This document shows positions 45,304 through 54,468 of a stretch of DNA of 64,000 nt, one piece after another. Made by a program: the position numbers and the translations under genes. The notes under the pieces are model-generated. The model worked only from the letters and a program-made list of their open reading frames with translations. It had not been told where the DNA came from and ran no database searches. The number at the start of each line of letters is the position of its first letter. Within the stretch, counting starts at the first letter, position 1. This DNA is from Bradyrhizobium sp. CCBAU 51627 (lineage in GTDB: Bacteria; Pseudomonadota; Alphaproteobacteria; Rhizobiales; Xanthobacteraceae): the NCBI RefSeq assembly GCF_028128765.1, contig NZ_LBJG01000004.1, forward strand, positions 31,424 through 95,423, in the 5' to 3' direction.

Positions 45304-46644
45304 ATGGCAACACTTGGCCTCGACTCCACCCAACTTACTGTATCCGAGCACCAGCGGCAGCTTCGCCGCGCCGTGATCGCCTCCACGATCGGGACAGCGA
45401 TCGAATGGTATGACTTCTTTCTCTATAGCACCGTCACGGGTCTGGTGTTCGCGAAGCTGTTCTTTCCGAACTCCGATCCTTGGGTCGGCACGCTGGAGGC
45501 GTTTGCGATCTACGCGGTCGGCTTTGTCGCGCGCCCGATTGGCGCGGCGATCTTTGGCCACTTTGGCGACCGCATCGGACGCAAATCCACACTGATCGCG
45601 ACGCTGCTCTTGATGGGGTTGGCGACCGCTGCGGTGGCGGTGGTGCCGACCTATGCGAGCATCGGAATCTGGGGCGCCGTAATTCTCACGGTGCTGCGAT
45701 TTGTTCAGGGCGTCGGCGTCGGCGGCGAGTGGGGCGGCTCGGTTCTGATGTCGATGGAGTGGGCCCGCAACGACCAATCCCGAGGACTGATCGCATCCTG
45801 GCCGCAATTCGGCGTGCCTTGCGGCCTGTTCCTCGCCAATCTTGCCGTGCTGGCGTTCAGTCAGATGGCCGGCGATCAGTTCCTGGCGTGGGGCTGGCGC
45901 ATTCCGTTCGCGCTCAGCATCATCCTGGTCGCTGTCGGCCTCTATATCCGGCTCGGCATTCTTGAAACGCCGGTGTTCTCGAAGCTTGTGGCTGAGCGTC
46001 AGGTCGACCGCACGCCGATGCTGACCGTGATCCGGGAATATCCGAAGGAGATTCTGCTGTCCGCCTTCGCGCGCATGTCGGAGCAGGCGCCGTTCTACAT
46101 CTTCACCGCTTTCGTCTTCTCCTATGGCATCGGTACTCTGCACGTTTCGCGCGACTTCCTGCTCACAGCGGTGCTGTCGGCCTCGGTGCTGTCGTTTGTC
46201 TCGATTCCATTGTGCGGGCACATCTCCGATCAGATCGGACGCAAGAACATGTATATGCTTGGCGCTGCGGCGACGGGCATCTTCGGTTTTATCTACTTCG
46301 CGATGCTCAATACCGGATCGCCGACCATCATCTTCCTGGCCATCATCCTGTCGCTGATTCCGCACGACATGCAGTATGGGCCACAAGCGGCCTTGATCGC
46401 CGAGAGCTTCACCGGACGCCTGCGCTACAGCGGCTCCTCGCTCGGATATCAGCTCGCATCCGTGATTGCCGGCGGTCCCGCGCCGTTGATCGCCACCTGG
46501 CTGTTCGGCACATTCCATTCTGCGACCGCAATTGCGCTCTACATCGCGATTTGCGCAGTCATGACGCTGGTTGCGACGGCCATGATGACCGATTACACCG
46601 GCAAGGACATCAACGCGGTGGGTGCGCACGCGCGGCGGGTTTGA
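45304..46644 (+). CDS. MFS transporter, metabolite:H+ symporter (MHS) family
   Basis: A 446-residue inner-membrane transporter with twelve spans. The MHS signatures are clear: IGTAIEWYDFFLYST near residue 36, VARPIGAAIFGHFGDRIGRK near 77 (loop 2-3), and GVGVGGEWGGSVLMSMEWA near 138. Relatives (ProP, ShiA, KgtP, CitA) import carboxylic acids or osmolytes with protons; the substrate here cannot be told. GAGGGAGTATTCCC precedes the ATG at 45304. It is a single gene, ended by the hairpin at 46652. Confidence 0.92.
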   Translation: MATLGLDSTQLTVSEHQRQLRRAVIASTIGTAIEWYDFFLYSTVTGLVFAKLFFPNSDPWVGTLEAFAIYAVGFVARPIGAAIFGHFGDRIGRKSTLIATLLLMGLATAAVAVVPTYASIGIWGAVILTVLRFVQGVGVGGEWGGSVLMSMEWARNDQSRGLIASWPQFGVPCGLFLANLAVLAFSQMAGDQFLAWGWRIPFALSIILVAVGLYIRLGILETPVFSKLVAERQVDRTPMLTVIREYPKEILLSAFARMSEQAPFYIFTAFVFSYGIGTLHVSRDFLLTAVLSASVLSFVSIPLCGHISDQIGRKNMYMLGAAATGIFGFIYFAMLNTGSPTIIFLAIILSLIPHDMQYGPQAALIAESFTGRLRYSGSSLGYQLASVIAGGPAPLIATWLFGTFHSATAIALYIAICAVMTLVATAMMTDYTGKDINAVGAHARRV

Positions 46645-46651
46645 GACCGCA

Positions 46652-46690
46652 AAAAAGCCCCGGACGCGACGTCCGAGGCTTTGCTTTTCT
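46652..46690. terminator. Bidirectional intrinsic terminator
   Basis: AAAGCC-C-CGGACG pairs with CGTCCG-A-GGCTTT across a CGA loop (46654-46682). A-tract on the left gives U6 for leftward transcripts, and GCTTTTCT on the right serves rightward ones. It lies between the convergent MHS and FAH-family genes. Confidence 0.88.
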
Positions 46691-46707
46691 GTGACTCGAG
46701 TTCAGCC

Positions 46708-47409
46708 TTATTCCGGCTGGCCGATGCTCACCTTCAGCGTGCCGACGCCGTCGACTCCGCATTCGAGCTTGTCGCCCACCTGGAGTTGCGATACGCCGGC
46801 CGGCGTGCCGGTCATGATGATGTCGCCGGCGGCGAGCTTCACCTGCTGCGAGAGCTGCCAGATGATCTCGGGCACGTTCCAGATCAGCTCGGCAAGGTCA
46901 CCCTTCTGGGCTTCCTTGCCGTTGACCGTGAGCCAGATCTTGCCCCTTGAGGGGTGGCCGATCTTCGAAGCCGGCTGAATTGCGGAGCAGGGGGCGGAGC
47001 CGTCGAACGACTTGCCGATCTCCCAGGGACGCTCCTTCTTGCGCGAGGCGATCTGAAGGTCGCGGCGGGTGAGGTCGATGCCGACGGCGTAGCCGTAGAC
47101 ATGATCGAGCGCCTTGTCGGCGGGGATGTTGAGCCCCCCGCTCTTCATCGCGACGATCAGTTCGACCTCGTGATGCAGATCCTTGGTCAAGGGCGGATAG
47201 GGAATGGTGGCGCCATCGGGCACCAGCATGTCGGCATGCTTGGCGAAGAAGAACGGCGGAGCGCGTTCGTCATTGCCCATCTCGCGGATGTGCTCGAGGT
47301 AGTTGCGGCCGACGCACCAGATGCGGCGCACGGGATAGCGGCCGTTCTCGCCGACGACTGGAAGCGAAGGCTGCGGCGGAAGCGGAATGACGTAGGAGGC
47401 GGCGTTCAT
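46708..47409 (-). CDS. Fumarylacetoacetate hydrolase family protein
   Basis: A 233-residue metal-dependent C-C hydrolase or decarboxylase of the FAH superfamily, single-domain type. RRIWCVGRNYLEHIREMGND near residue 27 is the family entry; DLHHEVELIVAMK near 81 carries the two metal-binding glutamates and YGYAVGIDLTRRDLQ near 108 the metal-binding aspartate; IIMTGTPAGVSQLQVGD near 197 closes the site. Length matches fumarylpyruvate hydrolase/YcgM-like members, which act in aromatic (for example gentisate) breakdown. Its start lies 35 bases from the end of the ABC exporter gene upstream. Confidence 0.9.
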   Translation of the reverse strand: MNAASYVIPLPPQPSLPVVGENGRYPVRRIWCVGRNYLEHIREMGNDERAPPFFFAKHADMLVPDGATIPYPPLTKDLHHEVELIVAMKSGGLNIPADKALDHVYGYAVGIDLTRRDLQIASRKKERPWEIGKSFDGSAPCSAIQPASKIGHPSRGKIWLTVNGKEAQKGDLAELIWNVPEIIWQLSQQVKLAAGDIIMTGTPAGVSQLQVGDKLECGVDGVGTLKVSIGQPE

Positions 47410-47444
47410 GAAGCGGTCTCGCTGCTCTTGAGGTGGAACGAACT

Positions 47445-49247
47445 CTATGCGGTTGCGCTGATCGGCGCCAGAGCGCCGGCATCGTGATGTTGCAGACGGA
47501 AGAACGAGGCATAGCGTCCACCGCGGCGGAGCAGCTCGTCGTGGCGGCCCTGCTCGACGATCTCGCCACCCTCGACCACCAGGATGCTGTCGGCGTGCAT
47601 GATAGTGTGCAAGCGATGCGCGATCACGATGGTGGTGCGGTTCTGGCAGAGATGCTCGATCGCCTCCTGCACCTGCCGCTCGGACTCGGAATCGAGCGCC
47701 GCGGTGGCTTCGTCCAACAGGATGATCGGCGCGTTCTTGATCAGCGCGCGGGCGACCGCGATGCGCTGGCGCTGCCCGCCGGAGAGCTGGGTACCATGTT
47801 CGCCGACCGGCGTGTCGTAGCCGAGCGGGAAGCCCATGATGAAATCATGCGCGCAGGCGGCCTTCGCGGCTTCGATGATCTCGTTCTCGCTGGCGCCCGG
47901 CTTGCCGAAGGCGATGTTGTTGCGGATGGTGTCGCGGAACAGATAGACGTCCTGGCCGACATAGGCGGTCTGCGCGCGCAGCGACTTGCGCGAGACCGCG
48001 CCGATCGACTGGCCGTCGATCACGATGTCGCCTTGCGTCACCTCGTAGAACCGCAGCAGGAGCGCCAGCACGGTCGACTTGCCGCCGCCGGAGGGGCCGA
48101 CCAGCGCGGTGACCTTGCCGGGCTCGGCGACGAAGCTCATCCGGTTGAGCACGGTCTCATTGGCGCGATAGGAGAAGCTGACATCGCGCAGCCCGATGCG
48201 GGCATCGGTGAGCCTCAGTGCCGGCTTGTCATCATCGGAATGCTCGCTCGCCGGGCTGTCGATGATCTCGAGCAGCATGCGGGCACCGACCAGCTGGCTG
48301 TTCAAATCGATGTTGAGCCGCGCCAGCCGCTTGGCAGGCTCGGTCGCCATCAGGAACGCGGTCATGAAGGAGAAGAACGCACCCGGCGTGGCGTTGAGCG
48401 CGACTACGGCATAGCCGCCATACATCAGGCAGCCGGCGACGGCGAAGCCGCCGAGCATTTCCATCAGCGGATTGGACCGGTTTGCGACGCGGGCCATCTT
48501 GTTCGCGTTGCGCTCGACGATCGCGATGTTCTCGTCGATGCGCTTCTGCATGGTCTCTTCGAGCGTGAACGCCTTGACCGTGCGGATGCCTTGCAGCGAT
48601 TCCTGCATGGTCTCCATGATGTCGGCGGTGCCGGTGAACTGGTTGTAGGCGAGTCCCTTGATGCGCTTGACTAGCTTGCGGAGCACCAGCATCGCCGGCG
48701 GCACCGCGACGAGGCCGATGAATGACATCAGCGGGTCCTGCCACACCATTACGCCGATCATGGCGAGCAGCATCAACAGATCGCGCCCGATCGCGTTGAC
48801 GAGCATGTTGAGCACGTCGGTGATCGATTTGGCGCCCGCTGTGAGCCGCGCCAGGAATTCCGATGAATGCCGCTCGGAGAAGAAGCCGACGCTCTCGCGC
48901 ATCAGTTTTGCGAACAGCTGGCGCTGGTTGGTGGCGAGGATGGCGTTACTGATCTTGGTCAGGATCACCATGTGGCCATAGGTTGCCACGCCCTTGATGA
49001 AGAGCAGGACCACCGTGATGGCCGAGAACATCGCGATGCCCGGGATGTTCTTGTCGACATAGGCCTGGTTGATGACCTGGCCGAGCACGTAGGTCGCGCC
49101 TGCGGTGGCGCCCGCGGCAGCCGCCATCAGGGCAAAGGCAACGAGGTAGCGCCGCCAGTAGACGACCCCCTGCTCCATGACCAGGCGGCGAATGAGGACC
49201 ATCGCCGCATAGGGATCGTCGGTGATTTTCTTTGGAAACTGGGCCAT
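47445..49247 (-). CDS. MsbA-like ABC exporter (fused permease and ATPase)
   Basis: A 600-residue half-transporter: about six N-terminal spans (LVAFALMAAAAGATAGATYV, then ISAITVVLLFIKGVATYGHM) and a C-terminal ATPase. Walker A VGPSGGGKSTV is near residue 381, the signature LSGGQRQRIAVARAL near 484 and Walker B IILLDEATAALDSE near 505; the homodimer would flip a lipid or glycolipid. The ATG at 49247 (MAQFPKKI) is preferred to a TTG at 49268. In B. japonicum-type genomes several MsbA relatives exist; its place beside galE and core genes favours lipid A-core or another LPS lipid, but this is inference. It lies 119 bases downstream of galE, same strand. Confidence 0.9.
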   Translation of the reverse strand: MAQFPKKITDDPYAAMVLIRRLVMEQGVVYWRRYLVAFALMAAAAGATAGATYVLGQVINQAYVDKNIPGIAMFSAITVVLLFIKGVATYGHMVILTKISNAILATNQRQLFAKLMRESVGFFSERHSSEFLARLTAGAKSITDVLNMLVNAIGRDLLMLLAMIGVMVWQDPLMSFIGLVAVPPAMLVLRKLVKRIKGLAYNQFTGTADIMETMQESLQGIRTVKAFTLEETMQKRIDENIAIVERNANKMARVANRSNPLMEMLGGFAVAGCLMYGGYAVVALNATPGAFFSFMTAFLMATEPAKRLARLNIDLNSQLVGARMLLEIIDSPASEHSDDDKPALRLTDARIGLRDVSFSYRANETVLNRMSFVAEPGKVTALVGPSGGGKSTVLALLLRFYEVTQGDIVIDGQSIGAVSRKSLRAQTAYVGQDVYLFRDTIRNNIAFGKPGASENEIIEAAKAACAHDFIMGFPLGYDTPVGEHGTQLSGGQRQRIAVARALIKNAPIILLDEATAALDSESERQVQEAIEHLCQNRTTIVIAHRLHTIMHADSILVVEGGEIVEQGRHDELLRRGGRYASFFRLQHHDAGALAPISATA

Positions 49248-49333
49248 CCGGTGTCCATTGACGGCCAAGGCGAAAAGCCTGCCCGCGCGTCAGGGATCGA
49301 AGGGCCTCTGTGCCCGCTAAAGCTGCGCTTTTC

Positions 49334-49351
49334 AAGCCCAATTAAGGGCTT
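49334..49351 (-). terminator. Weak hairpin after galE
   Basis: AAGCCC-TTAATT-GGGCTT (minus strand) is a short perfect hairpin 16 bases after the galE stop, followed by GAAAAG rather than a T-run. It may slow transcription into the exporter gene but is not a strong terminator. Confidence 0.35.
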
Positions 49352-49366
49352 GCGCCGGGTCGGATT

Positions 49367-50380
49367 TTAGGCCGAGACGGCGTGGCGGAGCTCGCCGTGG
49401 CGCTCGCGGAACAGCTTGTCCTCCCAGGCCAGGGCGTGCGCCGCGATGGTCTCGAGATCCTCGTATTGGGGCCTCCAATCGAGCAGGCTGCGGATGCGGC
49501 TGGTATCGGCGACCATGGTCATGATGTCGCCGGGCCGGCGCGGGGCGTATTGCACGGCGAAGCTGCGGCCCGAAACCCGGCGCACCGCGTCGATGGTTTC
49601 GAGCACCGAATAGCCGCGGCCATAGCCGCAGTTCAGCGTGGTCGAGGCGCCGCCATTGCGCAGGTAAGCAAGCGCGGAGCGATGCGCCTGCGAGAGGTCG
49701 GTGACGTGGATGAAGTCGCGAATGCAGCTTCCGTCCGGGGTCGGATAGTCGGTGCCGAACACGTCGATCTTGGCGCGCTGGCCGGTCGCGGCCTCGACCG
49801 CGATCTTGAGCAGATGGGTGGCGCCGACGGTGGCAAGCCCGATGCGCGCCTGCGGATCGGCGCCGGCGACGTTGAAATAGCGCAAGGTCACGTACTGCAT
49901 GCCGTAGGCGCTGGCGACGTCGTGCAGCATGATCTCGGTCATCAGCTTCGACGAGCCGTAGGGCGACAGCGGCCGCGTCGGCGCATGCTCGGGCACCGGC
50001 ACCTGGTCCGGATTGCCGTAGACGGCGGCGGTCGAGGAAAAGATGAAGCGGCCGATGCCACGCTTCACCGCGACGTTGAGCAAATTGCGCGCGGTGCCGA
50101 AATTGTTGCGGTAGTAGCCGAGCGGATCGCGCATCGAATCCGGCACGACCACTGAGCCCGCGAAATGGATGATGCTCTCGACGTCGTGCTGGGCGATCAC
50201 GCCTTCGAGCAGGTTTTCGTCGCCGGCATCGCCAATGAACAGCGGTACGCCCTCGGGCAGATAGGCGGAGAAACCGGTGGAGAGATCGTCGATCACGACG
50301 ACGTCCTCGCCGGCTTCGGCCAGCGCGAGGACCGTGTGACTTCCGATATAGCCGGCGCCGCCGGTGACTAGCACAGTCAT
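49367..50380 (-). CDS. galE: UDP-glucose 4-epimerase
   Basis: A 337-residue NAD-dependent extended SDR that interconverts UDP-glucose and UDP-galactose. The NAD motif GGAGYIGSH is at residues 7-15; SSTAAVYGNP at 115-124 supplies the catalytic Ser/Thr, and the YxxxK motif is Tyr141-Lys145 in SPYGSSK. LTLRYFNVAGADPQARIG-like residues follow near 163. Length matches bacterial GalE (about 338). It is divergent from the core glycosyltransferase gene with 126 bases between, so it probably supplies galactose for LPS or exopolysaccharide. Confidence 0.94.
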   Translation of the reverse strand: MTVLVTGGAGYIGSHTVLALAEAGEDVVVIDDLSTGFSAYLPEGVPLFIGDAGDENLLEGVIAQHDVESIIHFAGSVVVPDSMRDPLGYYRNNFGTARNLLNVAVKRGIGRFIFSSTAAVYGNPDQVPVPEHAPTRPLSPYGSSKLMTEIMLHDVASAYGMQYVTLRYFNVAGADPQARIGLATVGATHLLKIAVEAATGQRAKIDVFGTDYPTPDGSCIRDFIHVTDLSQAHRSALAYLRNGGASTTLNCGYGRGYSVLETIDAVRRVSGRSFAVQYAPRRPGDIMTMVADTSRIRSLLDWRPQYEDLETIAAHALAWEDKLFRERHGELRHAVSA

Positions 50381-50506
50381 GATCTCACCCGTCTTCGATC
50401 AACGCGCCAAGCTAGCGTCTGCGTGGTGAAGAGGGGGTATCGGCAGTCCTGAACTGGCCACTATGCTTAATGTTGCGTATAGGGGGAACACCAAACGGAG
50501 CATGAC

Positions 50507-51544
50507 GTGGTCGATTCCCCCGGCGATCTGCAAGTGATCGTGCCAAATCTGCACAGGCGCTATTCCGGGGTCACCGCGACCAACCGGATGGTGGCGCCGC
50601 GGCTGGCAAAGCTGTACCGCGCAGGCTGGCTCGGCTCGGACGCGCCGGAGGGGATCGGACGGCTCCGCCTCGCCGACCTCTTGAAACTATGGCGGCGCGA
50701 GCGGCCGCTGATCTGGCATGCGCGCCGCAACAACGAGATGATCGCGGGTGTCGTGCTGCGCGCGCTCGACTGGCCGCTCAAGCTGGTCTTCACCTCGGCG
50801 GCGCAGCGGCATCACAGCTGGATCACGCGCTGGCTGATCCGGCAGATGGACGCGATCATCGCGACCTCGGAGATTTCCGGCTCGTTCCTGAAAGTGAAAG
50901 CGACGGTGATCCCGCACGGCGTCGACACCGACGTCTACGCGCCGCCGGTCGATCGCGCCGCTGCGTTCGCCGAGAGCGGCTTGCCGGGGCGCTACGCCAT
51001 CGGCTGTTTCGGCCGCGTGCGCGCGCAGAAGGGCACCGACATATTCGTCGATGCGATGTGCCGGCTGCTGCCGCGCTATCCTGACTTCACCGCCGTGATC
51101 GTCGGACAGGTCACGGCCGAGCAGATGCCCTTTGCGAATGAGCTGAGGAAACGCATCGAGGCAGCGGGCCTGCAATCGCGCATCGTCATCACCGGCGAGC
51201 TGCCGATCGAAGCGGTGCAGCGCTGGTATCAGCGGCTGACGATCTACGCCTTCACCTCGCGCAACGAAGGCTTTGGCCTCACGCTGATCGAGGCGATGGC
51301 ATCAGGCAGCGCGCTCGTCGCCGCGCGCGCCGGAGCTGCCGAACTCGTGGTCGAGGACGGCGTGAGCGGGGTACTGATCCCGACCGACAATGCCGATGCG
51401 CTGGTGGCGGCCGTCGAGCCGCTGATGCGCGATGTGGCTGCCGCGACGGCGATGGGCGAGCGGGGACGGGCGCGGGTGCTGGCGAAGTTCAGTCTCGATG
51501 CTGAAGCAGCCCGGATCGGCGAGGTCTATCGGCCGCTACTTTGA
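50507..51544 (+). CDS. GT4 glycosyltransferase, LPS core type (LpcC-like)
   Basis: A 345-residue GT4 enzyme. QVIVPNLHRRYSGVTATNR at residue 8 is typical of the rhizobial LpcC group, a core mannosyltransferase; the donor domain starts YAIGCFGRVRAQKGTDIFVDA near 165, and TSRNEGFGLTLIEAMASGSA near 250 has the EGFGL-E-A pattern of the donor site. GTG at 50507 is used; GGAG lies 6 bases upstream and no better ATG is in frame. It is convergent with gmhB and divergent from galE. Mannose as donor is inferred from the LpcC resemblance. Confidence 0.85.
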   Translation: MVDSPGDLQVIVPNLHRRYSGVTATNRMVAPRLAKLYRAGWLGSDAPEGIGRLRLADLLKLWRRERPLIWHARRNNEMIAGVVLRALDWPLKLVFTSAAQRHHSWITRWLIRQMDAIIATSEISGSFLKVKATVIPHGVDTDVYAPPVDRAAAFAESGLPGRYAIGCFGRVRAQKGTDIFVDAMCRLLPRYPDFTAVIVGQVTAEQMPFANELRKRIEAAGLQSRIVITGELPIEAVQRWYQRLTIYAFTSRNEGFGLTLIEAMASGSALVAARAGAAELVVEDGVSGVLIPTDNADALVAAVEPLMRDVAAATAMGERGRARVLAKFSLDAEAARIGEVYRPLL

Positions 51545-51716
51545 GCGGGCCTTGTCACGACCACAGACAAAAAGCCGAAAACAACCCCATGCACAGTAGC
51601 CGGCCGCAACAAAATCAACGGATTGCCCGGTGCGTGCGATGCAGATGCTGATTTTGCGAATTTCGTTTGCTTCGTCGGGCAAAACAGGGGTAGATTGGCA
51701 TCATCCGAAGATGCGA

Positions 51717-52256
51717 TCAGGATACATTCCTCGGCCTGATCTGCGCCAGCACCCCGCTCACGAACGCATCGAGGTCGCCGCCCGGAAAGAGAAAGCCCGG
51801 CAGTCCGAGCGCCTTGCCCGCTTCGATGTCGCGGGCCTGATCTCCGATCACGAAGCTGCCGTCGAGTTGCACCGGCCAGTGCCGGACGAGATCGCGCAGC
51901 ATGCCGGGCGCAGGCTTGCGCCAATCGTGCTCCCCGATGTAGCCGGCGACAGTTCCTTGCGGATGATGCGGACAGAAGCGGATGTCGTCGATCTGCGCGC
52001 CGTCGCGGGCGAGCTCGTCGCGCATCCAGCCGTGCAGATTGTTCACATCGTCTTCGGTGAACAAGCCGCGCGCCACGCCGGACTGGTTGGTGAATACGAA
52101 CACCCAATAGCCCGCCTCGTTGAGACGGCGAATGGCCTTGGCGACGTTGGGCATCCAGCGGATGCGGTCTTTCGTGCCGATATAGGCATCGTCATGATTG
52201 ATGACGCCGTCGCGATCGAGGAAGGCGGCGGGCTTGGCGGCGCGGCTGTCAGACAT
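51717..52256 (-). CDS. gmhB: D-glycero-D-manno-heptose 1,7-bisphosphate phosphatase (HAD family)
   Basis: A 179-residue HAD phosphatase that removes the 7-phosphate in ADP-heptose synthesis. The nucleophile motif is Asp14-x-Asp16 in FLDRDGVIN; the second-motif threonine is in [11 protein letters not shown] near 54; RKPAPGM near 113 holds the lysine. E. coli GmhB has a zinc site C-x-H...C-x-C; here CPHHP keeps Cys95 and His97, but the second pair reads His110 and Trp112 (EHDWRKP), so zinc binding is probably changed or lost. Its start overlaps the waaF stop by 8 bases, so the two are coupled. Confidence 0.9.
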   Translation of the reverse strand: MSDSRAAKPAAFLDRDGVINHDDAYIGTKDRIRWMPNVAKAIRRLNEAGYWVFVFTNQSGVARGLFTEDDVNNLHGWMRDELARDGAQIDDIRFCPHHPQGTVAGYIGEHDWRKPAPGMLRDLVRHWPVQLDGSFVIGDQARDIEAGKALGLPGFLFPGGDLDAFVSGVLAQIRPRNVS

Positions 52257-53313
52257 TGGCCTGCGTCCTGGTCAGCACGTCCCTTGCGATCTCGACGACG
52301 TCCTGCGCCGCGATGTCCCGCATGCAGCGATGGTCGTTGATCTTGCAGATCGTGCTCTGGCACGGCTGGCAGGCGAGCACGCTCTTGGTCTGGACCAGGG
52401 TCGCTGCGAGGCCGTTGAGGGGCGCCCAGAGATAGGGGCTGGTCGGGCCGAAGATGCCCATGGTGGGGGTGCCGAGCGCGGCTGCGATGTGCATCAGTCC
52501 TGAATCGTTGGAGATGGCGACGCCAGCCGCCGCCATGGCGAGGACGCCGTTGCGCAAGTCGGTGCCGGTGAGATCCCGCACTCCGGGGCCGCCGGCGGCA
52601 ACGATCTCCTGGGCGAGCCCCTTTTCGGCGGGCCCTCCGACCACCCAGACATCGAGGCCGCGCTCGACCAGCAGCCGAGCGGCCTCCGGGTAATAGGTCC
52701 AGCGTTTCGACACCCCGACGGATCCGGGCGCGAGCGCGACGGCGGCGCGGGCGCCGAGGCCATTGGCCTCGCGCCAGCGGGCGATCTCCTCGGCGGGGAC
52801 GCGCAATTGCGGCACAGGCCATTCCGGAGGCAGCGGGGCGCCGTCAGGCTGGGCCAGGGCGGCGTTCTTGTCGATGAAACGGGGCAGTTTCTTCTCGCCC
52901 CAGCGCCAGCGATTGAGCAGGCCGAACCGGAACTCGCCGACGAAGCCGACCCTTTCAGGGATGCCGGCCAGCGCGGGCGCGATGGCCGCCTTCCAGGTCC
53001 GAGGCAGCACCAGGGCCGTGCCGTAGTTCCGCTCCCGCAGCAGCTTCGCCAGGCCGAGCTGCCGGCCCACGGCGAGGCGGCCGCGGGGCAGGTCCCAGAC
53101 GATGCCCTCCCGCACGCCGGGCATGTAATCGACCAGCGGGGCGCAGAGGGGCGTGGTCAGGAGATCGACCGGCCGATTCGGCCAGCGCTGCTTCAGGACC
53201 CGAACGACGGTGTGATTCCGGACGAAATCCCCGATCCACATATAGGGGACGATCAGGATCGGGCGTGTGTCGCTCCGGTCCTCACTCCCGCCAAATTGCG
53301 AATCTTGGTTCAT
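52249..53313 (-). CDS. waaF: ADP-heptose:LPS heptosyltransferase (WaaF type)
   Basis: A 354-residue GT9 enzyme adding heptose to the LPS inner core. [19 protein letters not shown] near residue 19 is the GT9 start (heptosyltransferases read GDxx at this point), [16 protein letters not shown] near 193 is the nucleotide-binding stretch, and [26 protein letters not shown] near 271 is the family signature. The KRWP-type motif of heptosyltransferase II appears as SKRWTYYPE. It is the first gene of the leftward waaF-gmhB pair and divergent from hldD with 162 bases between. Confidence 0.92.
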   Translation of the reverse strand: MNQDSQFGGSEDRSDTRPILIVPYMWIGDFVRNHTVVRVLKQRWPNRPVDLLTTPLCAPLVDYMPGVREGIVWDLPRGRLAVGRQLGLAKLLRERNYGTALVLPRTWKAAIAPALAGIPERVGFVGEFRFGLLNRWRWGEKKLPRFIDKNAALAQPDGAPLPPEWPVPQLRVPAEEIARWREANGLGARAAVALAPGSVGVSKRWTYYPEAARLLVERGLDVWVVGGPAEKGLAQEIVAAGGPGVRDLTGTDLRNGVLAMAAAGVAISNDSGLMHIAAALGTPTMGIFGPTSPYLWAPLNGLAATLVQTKSVLACQPCQSTICKINDHRCMRDIAAQDVVEIARDVLTRTQANV

Positions 53314-53475
53314 TCGTTAATAGGGCCGCAAACGCTCTGATGAGGCGGTTCGGTTAGCCGCTCCGGAGCGGCAGGACAAGCCGGGCAGCGGCGGCGGTCC
53401 CAAAATGCTTACACTTTGGCGGACGATGCGCTACGGCAGGGATCGGGCCACAGAAACTCAGGCAGGGTCGTTGGA

Positions 53476-54456
53476 ATGTTGCTGGTGACCGGTGGGACCG
53501 GTTTTATCGGATCGAATGTCGTCGCCGCGCTCAACGAGGCCGGCCGCAGCGATGTCGTGGTCTGCGACACGCTCGGCAGCGAGGGCAAATGGCGCAACGT
53601 CGCCAAGCGGCAGCTTATGGATATCGTGCCCCCGGCCGAGCTGACGGACTGGCTGAAGGGCCGCAAGCTCGATGCGGTGATCCATCTCGGGGCGATCTCC
53701 GAGACCACGGCGACCGATGGCGACCTCGTGATCGAGACCAATTTCCGCTTCTCGATGCGCCTGCTCGACTGGTGCACGGCGGGCGCCGTGCCGCTGATCT
53801 ACGCCTCCTCGGCTGCGACCTATGGCGACGGCGCGGAAGGTTTTGACGACGACGCCTCGCTGCCGGCGTTGAAGAGGCTGCGGCCGATGAATCTCTACGG
53901 CTGGAGCAAGCAGCTGTTCGATCTTGCCGTCGCCGGTCGCGTCGCGAACGGCGACCCGCTCCCGCCGCAATGGGCCGGCCTGAAATTCTTCAACGTGTTC
54001 GGGCCCAACGAATACCACAAGGGCGCGATGATGAGCGTGCTGGCGCGCCGCTTCGACGACGTCAAGGCGGGCCGCGTCGTGCAGCTGTTCAAGTCGCACC
54101 GCGACGGCATCGCCGACGGCGACCAGCGGCGCGATTTCATCTATGTCAACGACGTCGTGCGCGTGATCCTGTGGCTGCTGGCGACTCCATCGGTGTCCGG
54201 CCTGTTCAATGTCGGCACCGGCAAGGCGCGCAGCTTCCGCGAGTTGATGCTGGCCGCCTATGCCGCGCTCGGCACCCGCCCCAACATCGAATATGTCGAC
54301 ATGCCCGAGCAGATCCGCGGCAGCTATCAATATTTCACCGAGAGCAAGGTCGATCGTCTCCACCGCGCCGGCTATAACGGCGGCTTCACGACGCTCGAGG
54401 ACGCAGTGAAGGCCTATGTCGGGGATTATCTCGACCGGTCCGACCGTTTCCGCTGA
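53476..54456 (+). CDS. hldD: ADP-L-glycero-D-manno-heptose 6-epimerase
   Basis: A 326-residue NADP-dependent SDR converting ADP-D,D-heptose to the L,D form. The nucleotide motif GGTGFIGSN is at residues 6-14; SSAATYGDG at 111-119 holds the catalytic Ser/Thr, and YxxxK is Tyr141-Lys145 in YGWSK. FFNVFGPNEYHKGAMMSV near 170 is the HldD-specific stretch. The ATG at 53476 follows GGCAGGG and gives the family's start (MLLVTGG). It leads a rightward run: 12 bases to hldE, then waaL. Confidence 0.95.
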   Translation: MLLVTGGTGFIGSNVVAALNEAGRSDVVVCDTLGSEGKWRNVAKRQLMDIVPPAELTDWLKGRKLDAVIHLGAISETTATDGDLVIETNFRFSMRLLDWCTAGAVPLIYASSAATYGDGAEGFDDDASLPALKRLRPMNLYGWSKQLFDLAVAGRVANGDPLPPQWAGLKFFNVFGPNEYHKGAMMSVLARRFDDVKAGRVVQLFKSHRDGIADGDQRRDFIYVNDVVRVILWLLATPSVSGLFNVGTGKARSFRELMLAAYAALGTRPNIEYVDMPEQIRGSYQYFTESKVDRLHRAGYNGGFTTLEDAVKAYVGDYLDRSDRFR

Positions 54457-54468
54457 GGCCCATCACCA

